Shown here piece after piece: positions 15,276 to 22,360 of a stretch of 33,603 nt of DNA. Below the pieces are notes generated by a model. The model saw only the letters and a list, made by a program, of their open reading frames with translations, ran no database searches and had not been told where the DNA came from. The DNA lies in contig JABWCA010000013.1 of assembly GCA_013359345.1 (NCBI GenBank), positions 1-33,603 of the forward strand, in the 5' to 3' direction. Within the stretch, counting starts at the first letter, position 1. Each line of letters starts with the position of its first letter. A program made the translations under genes and the position numbers. The DNA is from Ignavibacteriaceae bacterium (GTDB taxonomy: Bacteria; Bacteroidota; Ignavibacteria; Ignavibacteriales; Ignavibacteriaceae).

Positions 15276-16493
15276 ATGGAACCAAATGTTATTAAAAAGA
15301 CAGTAAGAGAAGGAAGTATTCTCTTTTCAAACCTGACCCCCGGTGACGGAATCAAAAAAGCTATTCAGCTTGGCAGGCAGCTTTCCCTTATGGAGATCAA
15401 GGAATCAAAAATGAAGGGGAGAGGCGGCGCAGGTTTTCCCGTTTCAACAAAGCTTATGCTTACTGCTGCAGCAAAAGACCCTGTAAAATATGTGGTGTGC
15501 AACGCTGATGAAGGCGAACCCGGCACGTTTAAAGACAGAGTCCTTCTGGCTGAATATCCCCATAAGTTCCTTGAAGGAATGATAATTGCCGGATTTATAA
15601 CCGGTGCAAAAGAAGGGCTCATTTATCTGAGAGGCGAGTATGTCTATATGCTCCGTCATCTTAATAAGATTATAAATGAGTTCAGAGAAAAGAAACTCCT
15701 CGGTGAAAATCTTTTCGGAATTGAGGATTTCAGTTTTGACGTTAAGATAACCCTTGGTGCAGGGGCCTATGTATGCGGCGAAGAGACAGCCCTTATTGAA
15801 TCGCTTGAAGGGCACCGCGGCGAACCAAGAAACAGACCCCCGTACCCCGTTAATACAGGCTTCATGGAACACCCCACAGCAGTTAATAATGTTGAGACTC
15901 TTGCAACGCTGCCCCATATTCTCCTGATTGGCGGCAAGGCTTTTTCACGTTACGGTACTGAACAGTCAACCGGCTCCAAACTGTTTTCGATTTCGGGCGA
16001 CTGCAAAAAACCGGGCGTTTATGAGCTTGAATGGGGCTTTACTGTTAAATCAATGCTTGAGAGAGTTGGTGCAAAAGATACCAAAGCCGTACAGATTGGC
16101 GGCGCTTCAGGTGTCTGCATTCCTGAAAGCCAGTTTGACAGAAGAATTGCTTATGAAGACCTCCCGACCGGCGGCTCAATAATCATATTCAATAAATCCA
16201 GAAGCATGCTGCATGTGCTTAAAAACTTCATGGAGTTCTTTGTTGAAGAATCATGCGGCCAGTGCACTCCCTGCAGAATTGGTAATATGAAACTGCTTGA
16301 AGGAGTTGAGAAGATAGAAAAAGGTGAATACACCTTCAGATACATCAATACTCTCAAGGATTTAGCACAAACAATGAAAGTTTCATCAAAATGCGGACTG
16401 GGTCAGTCATCACCAAACCCGTTCCTGAGCATTCTCGAGAACTTCAAAGATGAAATTTTCAGTCTTAAAGGAAATGGAGTTTATCATGAGTGA
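15276..16493 (+). CDS. hydB: NAD-linked [FeFe] hydrogenase subunit HydB (NuoF-like), short form
   Basis: HydB binds FMN and NAD(H). The 405-residue product has the GRGGAGFP nucleotide loop, the flavin-binding NADEGEPGTFKDR, the GAYVCGEETALIESLEG glycine-rich loop, and a C-terminal [4Fe-4S] site C327/C330/C333 (SCGQCTPC) with C373. It matches the NuoF core. The roughly 600-residue HydB of electron-bifurcating enzymes such as Thermotoga also has an N-terminal [2Fe-2S] domain and a C-terminal double [4Fe-4S] ferredoxin domain; both are absent here. The ATG at 15276 is chosen over an upstream in-frame ATG at 15240 because AGGAGG (15267-15272) precedes it. The last 8 bases overlap hydA. Confidence 0.94.
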   Translation: MEPNVIKKTVREGSILFSNLTPGDGIKKAIQLGRQLSLMEIKESKMKGRGGAGFPVSTKLMLTAAAKDPVKYVVCNADEGEPGTFKDRVLLAEYPHKFLEGMIIAGFITGAKEGLIYLRGEYVYMLRHLNKIINEFREKKLLGENLFGIEDFSFDVKITLGAGAYVCGEETALIESLEGHRGEPRNRPPYPVNTGFMEHPTAVNNVETLATLPHILLIGGKAFSRYGTEQSTGSKLFSISGDCKKPGVYELEWGFTVKSMLERVGAKDTKAVQIGGASGVCIPESQFDRRIAYEDLPTGGSIIIFNKSRSMLHVLKNFMEFFVEESCGQCTPCRIGNMKLLEGVEKIEKGEYTFRYINTLKDLAQTMKVSSKCGLGQSSPNPFLSILENFKDEIFSLKGNGVYHE

Positions 16494-18357
16494 ACAGAAA
16501 AGAGCCCCCGTTAGTCAGACCCTGCACAAAGTTGGCAAACACGCTGAAGGCGATACTGTCGGCGGTTTTATAACCGTTGAAATTAATGAAAAATCAGTGA
16601 GCGTGCCTTTCGGGTCAACAATCCTCGAAGCCTGCGAAATGGCTCAGGTTCATGTTCCCACACTATGCCACCATCCCGATCTTGACATGGCAGGACTCTG
16701 CCGTATCTGCGTGGTTGAAGTTGAAGGATTCAAAACCCTTCAGGCAGCATGTGCATTCCCGATAACTGCTCCCATTAAGATAAAAACATCAACCGAACAG
16801 GTAAGGAAATCAAGAAGGCATATTCTCGATCTTCTGTTAAGCGAACACCATGGTGATTGCTATGCCTGCGTTAGAAATAATAACTGTGAACTCCAGCATC
16901 TTGCCAAGGAATACGGTGTTGACCATTTCACTTTCGGTCATATTGAGCAGTCAAGATTTGATGTTGATAAATCATCATTCTCTGTTGTAAGAGACATGGA
17001 TAAATGCGTGCTCTGCCGCAGATGCGTCAGGACCTGTATTGATATGCAGGAGGTAGGCGTGCTTGAGGCAATAGGACGCGGATATGAAACTCATATCACC
17101 ACCTTCATGGATAAACCGCTCTCAGAAGTTATCTGCATCAACTGTGGTCAGTGTATTAACAGATGCCCCACAGGCGCATTATATGCAAATGACCCTTCAG
17201 ATGAGATCTGGGCGCTTATTGATGACCCGACAAAGCATGTCGTAATCCAGACTGCACCATCCCCGAGAGCCGCAATAGGTGAGGAATTCGGGCTTGAACC
17301 GGGTCATTCACTTACAAGAGAGATGAACACTGCCTTAAGAAGAGTCGGTTTTGATAAGGTGTTTGACACCAACTTCACTGCAGATCTCACTATTATGGAA
17401 GAAGGCACAGAACTTCTGACCAGAATCAAGAAGGCCCTTGTTGATAAAGACGAAAGCGTGAAACTGCCTCAGTTCACATCATGCTCGCCCGGCTGGGTAA
17501 AATTCATTGAGCATTACTATCCTGATTATCTGGATTATCTTTCAAGCGCAAAATCACCTCAGCAGATGTTTGGTGCGTTAATCAAGACTTTCTATGCAAA
17601 AGAGAAAGGCATTGACCCGAAAGATATCGTATCGGTGGCAGTAATGCCCTGTGCCGCAAAGAAATTTGAGTGCAACAGGCCTGAAATGAATGCCAGCGGG
17701 TACCGTGATGTTGATTACGGGCTTACTGCAAGAGAACTGGCAAAAATGATAAAAGAAGCCGGTATCTATCTGCCTGAAATGCCGAAATCGGATTTTGATG
17801 ATCCGTTTGGTGAAGCCTCCGGCGCTGGTCTTATTTTCGGCGCAACGGGAGGTGTTATGGAAGCTGCACTGAGAACAGCTTATGAAATAGTTACAGGAAG
17901 ACAGGTGCCGTTTGAAAACCTGAGAATTGAAGCCACCAGAGGCTTTGAAGGCATTAAACAGGCATCAGTGAAACTGGAGGGTTGTTTACCTGAATGGAGC
18001 TTCCTGGAGGGTGCTGATCTTAATTTCATGGTTGCTCACGGAACTGCCAATGCAAAAACTGTCATGGAAATGCTCAAACGCGGTGAACTGAACCATGTTC
18101 ATTTCATTGAGATTATGGCCTGCCCGGGCGGATGTATCGGCGGCGGTGGTCAGCCGATTCCGACCTCTGAAGAGATCAGAAAAGCGAGAGCGAAAGCCAT
18201 CTACGCTGAGGAGGAATCACTTGAGCTGAGAAAAAGCCATGATAACCCCCATGTTAAGGCAATTTATGAAAAATTCCTTACAGACGGGCCATGCGGACAT
18301 ATTTCCCATAAACTCCTCCATACTCATTACACCAAGAGAGGCAAGTTTATAGGTTAA
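16486..18357 (+). CDS. hydA: Catalytic subunit HydA of trimeric [FeFe] hydrogenase
   Basis: HydA makes or consumes hydrogen at the H-cluster. The 623-residue product has an N-terminal [2Fe-2S] domain (C61/C72/C75/C89), a His-ligated [4Fe-4S] site (H121/C125/C128/C134), two ferredoxin clusters (C174/177/180/184 and C217/220/223/227), and the H-cluster domain: L1 TSCSPGW (331-337), L2 MPCAAKKFE (387-395, C389) and L3 MACPGGCIGGGGQP (C546, C550). The small-subunit-like tail ends near the C-terminus, with no extra [2Fe-2S] domain. L1 has Ser334 where most enzymes have the second Cys. The ATG at 16486 overlaps hydB by 8 bases, with GGAG 6 bases upstream; an in-frame upstream ATG at 16450 lies inside hydB. 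A terminator follows. Group A3-like. Confidence 0.95.
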   Translation: MSEQKRAPVSQTLHKVGKHAEGDTVGGFITVEINEKSVSVPFGSTILEACEMAQVHVPTLCHHPDLDMAGLCRICVVEVEGFKTLQAACAFPITAPIKIKTSTEQVRKSRRHILDLLLSEHHGDCYACVRNNNCELQHLAKEYGVDHFTFGHIEQSRFDVDKSSFSVVRDMDKCVLCRRCVRTCIDMQEVGVLEAIGRGYETHITTFMDKPLSEVICINCGQCINRCPTGALYANDPSDEIWALIDDPTKHVVIQTAPSPRAAIGEEFGLEPGHSLTREMNTALRRVGFDKVFDTNFTADLTIMEEGTELLTRIKKALVDKDESVKLPQFTSCSPGWVKFIEHYYPDYLDYLSSAKSPQQMFGALIKTFYAKEKGIDPKDIVSVAVMPCAAKKFECNRPEMNASGYRDVDYGLTARELAKMIKEAGIYLPEMPKSDFDDPFGEASGAGLIFGATGGVMEAALRTAYEIVTGRQVPFENLRIEATRGFEGIKQASVKLEGCLPEWSFLEGADLNFMVAHGTANAKTVMEMLKRGELNHVHFIEIMACPGGCIGGGGQPIPTSEEIRKARAKAIYAEEESLELRKSHDNPHVKAIYEKFLTDGPCGHISHKLLHTHYTKRGKFIG

Positions 18358-18386
18358 CACACTTAAACACGCATTAGATTTCTTTT

Positions 18387-18416
18387 GGGGACGCTGTAAA
18401 ATGGCGTCCCCTGTTT
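18387..18416 (+). terminator. Terminator of the hydrogenase cluster
   Basis: GGGGACGC (18387-18394) pairs with GCGTCCCC (18404-18411) around a 9-base loop and is followed by a short T-rich stretch, 30 bases after the hydA stop codon. It is the only strong terminator seen between 10447 and here, which supports a single seven-gene transcript. Confidence 0.75.
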
Positions 18417-18525
18417 ATTCATACCAAACCGTTTCCAGTAATCACTGAAAAACAGAACATTCTATGAGGCATCCTCCTCTCTGATTCCTGAAAATCTCAC
18501 AAAATTTGTCCGGGTAAATCTTTCC

Positions 18526-18555
18526 TGTGACAATTTGTGACAATTCTTTACAATT
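18526..18555. repeat. Three head-to-tail 10-bp repeats
   Basis: TGTGACAATT occurs twice in direct succession (18526-18545) and is followed by the related CTTTACAATT (18546-18555). The 10-base spacing is close to one DNA helical turn, so a protein binding each copy would sit on one face. Function is unknown; the copy number is small enough for coincidence. Confidence 0.55.
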
Positions 18556-18777
18556 GACTGACATACACCCAAAAGACTTTTTGCATTTTGCACATGAGAT
18601 AAGGAAATAATCAGAATCAATTCAGATACGGATATTAAAACATCATCCTCCCGCTGCGGATGAGCGTTAAAACGGTACCGGGAAGCAGATTCGGGCTCTT
18701 TTGAAGTCCGGATTCTTTTTGGTGCCGCAACTCAGATTACGAAAAGTAGCAAACCTCATAACATACATACTCCGTTG

Positions 18778-18807
18778 GGTGGGTTGTAGCAGGCCCGCCC
18801 ACCTTTT
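18778..18807 (+). terminator. Terminator-like hairpin
   Basis: GGTGGG (18778-18783) pairs with CCCACC (18798-18803), followed by TTTT. The loop of 14 bases is long and the T tract short, so this is a weak candidate. Its purpose is unclear as no gene ends just upstream. Confidence 0.3.
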
Positions 18808-19065
18808 AATCAACAATATTCAGCTCAATAAATATAAAACATAATAAAACAGTTTCAATTCTTTCAGGTGTGTATGCTATACTTCAGATCTCACAAACAG
18901 ATTTCAGTTCCTGTTGATCAGAGATTTTCACCCGGAAAGTTCATCAGAATTATAAAATTGCATTCATGCACTTCAATTCAAACAATCTTTTGAGATAATT
19001 GGTATATTTGATTCTTGTAAGAATATTTCTATTTTCCCTTAACAAATACAATTATTATCTGAGCT

Positions 19066-20772
19066 ATGACTAAGAAGAAAATACCGTATGGTGTCTCAAA
19101 TTTTGAAGCGATTATAAATGAAGACTACTATTATGTTGATAAAACAAAGTATATAAGGGTATTAGAATCCTTAAACGAAAAACATATATTTTTCCTCCGT
19201 CCCCGTAAATTTGGCAAATCTTTATTTATATCATTATTGCAATATTATTACGGAATAGAACACCGTGATAAATTCAGCAGGCTGTTCGGTGATTATTATA
19301 TTGGTAAAAACCCAACTTCCAAGGCTAACAGTTACTATATTCTTAAATTTGATTTCAGTTCCATAATGACCTCCTCTGAGGAAGAAACTTTCAGGGGGTT
19401 CAGGAAAAAAGTGGTATCAGGGATAAAGTATTTCAATAAAGCTTACAACTTATTCAGTGAAGAAATCCTGGCATCAATTTTAGCTGAAGAAACAAGCAAT
19501 GAGATCATGTTAGCGTTTTTCAATGAATTCAGTCCATCAGAAGAAAATGCTAAAATATTTATTTTGATTGATGAATATGACCATTTTACTAATGAGCTGA
19601 TTTCGTTCAGAATGACAGAATTTCAGCAAATAGTATCAAAAAATGGTTATGTAAGGAAGTTTTATGAAGCAATAAAAGAAGCTTCGGGTAATGGTATTGT
19701 TGACAGGTTTTTTGCTGCCGGGGTGACCCCTGTAACCCTTGACAGTCTTACCAGCGGTTTTAATATAGGTAAAGATCTTACTCTTGATTTGAGATTTAAT
19801 GAGATGCTGGGATTTACTGACGCGGAAATGAAAATACTGCTTGCCTACTATGAGATTGAAAATATCGAAGAAGTGGCAACTGATTTACAGAATTTGTATA
19901 ACGGGAGTTTATTCAGTCCTGAGGCATCAGAGCGCATTTATAATTCAAATATGTTGTTATATTTTTTAAGTGAATTTCTTTCAAGGAATAAATATCCATC
20001 AGATTTAATTGACAGCAATATTGCGAGTGATCACGGTAAAATTAAAAGTATTTTTTACATGAATAATTCACCGGAACATCAGCAAAAATTAAATCAGATT
20101 ATCACAGAAGAAGAGACTATCGGAGTGATTACAAAAAAGTTCAGTTTCGAAAGACCTTTTACTCCTGATGATTTTGTTTCCCTTCTCTTTTATAACGGAT
20201 TGATTACAATAAAAGAAATTGAGTATGCTTTAATAAGATTCAGAATTCCTAATTATGTAATAAAAGAGATATACTGGGATTTCTTTAAAGAAGAAATTAC
20301 AAGGAAGTTTAATATAAATATTAATATCAGTAACCTCCAGCAGGCACTTCAGGATTTAGCAGTAAATAATAACATGGGTGGATGGATAAAGGAAATTGAA
20401 AAGGTTCTTGATTTATTAAGTAACCGGGATTTACTGAATTTTGATGAAAAATACATAAAAATGCTCTTTATTACTCTTGCCTCATTATCACCGGCATTTA
20501 TAATAAAAAGTGAAACTGAGATAAACGGAGAATATCCTGACTTAATGTACCTTTTCAGAAAACCAAACAGTGTAAAATTTCAGTTCCTTTTAGAGCTGAA
20601 GTATTTAAAGAAGGGTGATTCTGCCCAACTGAACAGAATAATGGAGAAGGCTGAGCAGCAGGTAAAGCGTTATCTTCTGAAGCAGGAGATCAAAGAATTG
20701 AAAAATCTCAGGATATATATTATTGTCTTTACGGGGAAGCAGGGACACTTCAAGGAAATAATACCTGACTAA
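19066..20772 (+). CDS. AAA-ATPase-like / PD-(D/E)XK nuclease family protein
   Basis: The 568-residue product has the architecture of a family common in Bacteroidetes-group genomes (AAA-ATPase-like domain plus PD-(D/E)XK nuclease superfamily 9). The N-terminal IPYGVSNFEAIINEDYYYVD is typical. The Walker A is the family's reduced RPRKFGKS (45-52) and the Walker B is ILIDEYD (166-172). Near the C-terminus PD492 and E510-L-K512 supply the PD-(D/E)XK residues. The biological role of the family is not established; mobile-element and defence roles have been proposed. Codons are visibly richer in A/T than in the hydrogenase genes upstream, and the gene is flanked by long non-coding stretches, suggesting separate acquisition. 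No SD is clear. Confidence 0.88.
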   Translation: MTKKKIPYGVSNFEAIINEDYYYVDKTKYIRVLESLNEKHIFFLRPRKFGKSLFISLLQYYYGIEHRDKFSRLFGDYYIGKNPTSKANSYYILKFDFSSIMTSSEEETFRGFRKKVVSGIKYFNKAYNLFSEEILASILAEETSNEIMLAFFNEFSPSEENAKIFILIDEYDHFTNELISFRMTEFQQIVSKNGYVRKFYEAIKEASGNGIVDRFFAAGVTPVTLDSLTSGFNIGKDLTLDLRFNEMLGFTDAEMKILLAYYEIENIEEVATDLQNLYNGSLFSPEASERIYNSNMLLYFLSEFLSRNKYPSDLIDSNIASDHGKIKSIFYMNNSPEHQQKLNQIITEEETIGVITKKFSFERPFTPDDFVSLLFYNGLITIKEIEYALIRFRIPNYVIKEIYWDFFKEEITRKFNININISNLQQALQDLAVNNNMGGWIKEIEKVLDLLSNRDLLNFDEKYIKMLFITLASLSPAFIIKSETEINGEYPDLMYLFRKPNSVKFQFLLELKYLKKGDSAQLNRIMEKAEQQVKRYLLKQEIKELKNLRIYIIVFTGKQGHFKEIIPD

Positions 20773-21099
20773 TTCCCTGTAAATTAACTCGCTGCTGATT
20801 TAATTTTTATCAGAACTTTTCTAATCAATTTGATTAAAACGAGGTCAATGACAGCACTCCGGATTCATTGTGAATTTCTGAGAATTTTTTTTATTAATGG
20901 GGTTAGTCAAAAAAATAAATAAATTATTTTTCTGAATAGTATTCTGTTAAGATATAATGAACCCGGGATCTATTTTTATTTTCCATTGAAACATTGCTTT
21001 ACGCATCTTCTTATAATATTCAGGTGAGCAGTTACTCTGTTCACCTGATACAATTCATTAATCCTTGTTCTGCACTGAAATAAGTGTGGGTTGTTTGTC
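20773..21099. other. A/T-rich gap with small palindromes
   Basis: No gene is seen. TAATCAA-T-TTGATTA (20822-20836) is a perfect inverted repeat about 50 bases after the AAA-ATPase stop. CAGGTGA (21021-21027) pairs with TCACCTG (21041-21047), with three further internal pairs, forming a hairpin between two converging genes. Neither is followed by a T tract, so terminator function is uncertain. Confidence 0.5.
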
Positions 21100-22023
21100 T
21101 TATCTGTAATTAAACTGATAGAGAGTGACTTTTTCTGATTTAACTTCACCCTTCTCATCAGGCTGCTCTTCGGTGAATCTTATTTCAGTCGGGTTCCCGA
21201 ACGCATCGTATTTATATTCATATGAATATTTATATTCTCTTCCCTGAATGGCTGCAATTCCCTTTCTGTATGAAACAAGTTCCATGGGGTACGTTTCGTC
21301 ACCGACATAAAATAATTCCTCGGTTTTTGTTAACATTCCGCTGCCGCCGGAATAGGAAAAGCTTTCAATTCTTCCGTTTTCTTTATACATAATATTGAAA
21401 AAAGTAAGGTCGTTGTAAAGTAAAGTTCTCAATTTTCCATCAGAATCCGGCCTGTCATATTTTAATTCTATGGGATTACTGTCACCGGTGATTCCGGTAA
21501 GTCTGTTTAATTCGTCATATTGAAATGAGTATTCTTTAATAATTTCACCGGTAGCTTTATTTGACTGAATCAGCTTTACAATTTTCCCGTTTTCATAAAA
21601 ATAATCGACTGACCCGTTTACAAGATCATCAGCCGTTCTGTCATATGAGGTGATTGATTCTACTAATCCCTGATTGTTGTGGTTAAAAAGTGCCAGATAA
21701 CTGTTTTCTCCCCGGATCCATTTTATGGTATACTCACGTAAAACTTCACGCCCCTGATTATCGAAGATTAATTTAAGATAGGGCGATTTTTCAATCTTCT
21801 CAGAAGTGTTTTCAGGCATCTCCCATTTACTGATAGTTATGTCTGCACTTTTATAACCTGCCTTTGCAATCCGTGAACTGATTTTATCCATCAGATCCTT
21901 TGACATAACAGGGTTTTTCGTAAAATCTATATACGAGTTTTCTAAATACCAGTTAGGAAGAAGAGGCTGGGCATTTACTGCAAAAATTGTGATCAGAACA
22001 AAAAACACAATCTTTTTATACAT
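21100..22023 (-). CDS. Secreted protein with YD/RHS-like repeats, function unknown
   Basis: The 307-residue product starts with a signal peptide (MYKKIVFFVLITIFAVNA, cleavage likely after Ala18). Its second half carries YD-like repeats resembling those of RHS proteins: FQYDELNRLTGITGD, the degenerate IMYKENGRIESFSYSG, and YKYDAFGNPTEIRF. It is far shorter than true RHS toxins and has no toxin tip or core cage, so it may be a small surface or periplasmic protein. AGGTGAT lies 5 bases before the ATG on the minus strand. It stands alone, facing away from the protease gene. I cannot assign a function. Confidence 0.75.
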   Translation of the reverse strand: MYKKIVFFVLITIFAVNAQPLLPNWYLENSYIDFTKNPVMSKDLMDKISSRIAKAGYKSADITISKWEMPENTSEKIEKSPYLKLIFDNQGREVLREYTIKWIRGENSYLALFNHNNQGLVESITSYDRTADDLVNGSVDYFYENGKIVKLIQSNKATGEIIKEYSFQYDELNRLTGITGDSNPIELKYDRPDSDGKLRTLLYNDLTFFNIMYKENGRIESFSYSGGSGMLTKTEELFYVGDETYPMELVSYRKGIAAIQGREYKYSYEYKYDAFGNPTEIRFTEEQPDEKGEVKSEKVTLYQFNYR

Positions 22024-22360
22024 TTATATCACCTTTCATAAGGACAATTTTAAAAAAGAAAATCCGGTTTCTGAAAGATCAGAATTTATTCTGCGGAAAA
22101 TAAAAAAAACTCTGATAAAATCTGTAAAAGAAAATCAGAGACTAAGCAATCTGATTAAATTTTTACGCAGACTGAGATATCCGGGATGCCGTTTAAATCT
22201 GCGGAATTTTCTGCAAATGCACATGAATTATTCACGATCATATAAAGGGCAGGGGAGTTTACGGTAAATTAACCTGATGATGGTTTAAATATTTGCAATT
22301 CTATTATTTAATTAGCAATTTAGCATATCCGAAAAACCTCAATAAATTGCTGAAAATTAT
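22024..22360. other. Divergent gap between the YD-repeat gene and the Lon-like protease gene
   Basis: This 337-base A/T-rich region should contain promoters for both flanking genes. A plus-strand open frame (21989-22267) overlaps the YD-repeat gene, lacks an SD and shows no protein-like features, so I do not call it. No RNA gene is seen. Confidence 0.45.

Larger units (their letters stand above)
18417..19065. other. Long intergenic region between hydA and the AAA-ATPase/nuclease gene
   Basis: No convincing gene is seen in about 650 bases. It holds the 10-bp repeats at 18526-18555 and a terminator-like hairpin near 18778-18807. The last 150 bases are A/T-rich and presumably carry the promoter of the next gene. 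Confidence 0.5.

Noticed and set aside
19066-20772. Transposase or insertion sequence
   Set aside because: No terminal inverted repeats or DDE/HUH motifs were seen. The sequence fits the AAA-ATPase/PD-(D/E)XK family.
21989-22267. 92-residue frame between the YD-repeat and Lon-like genes
   Set aside because: It overlaps the YD-repeat gene on the opposite strand, has no SD and its composition is that of translated A/T-rich spacer.
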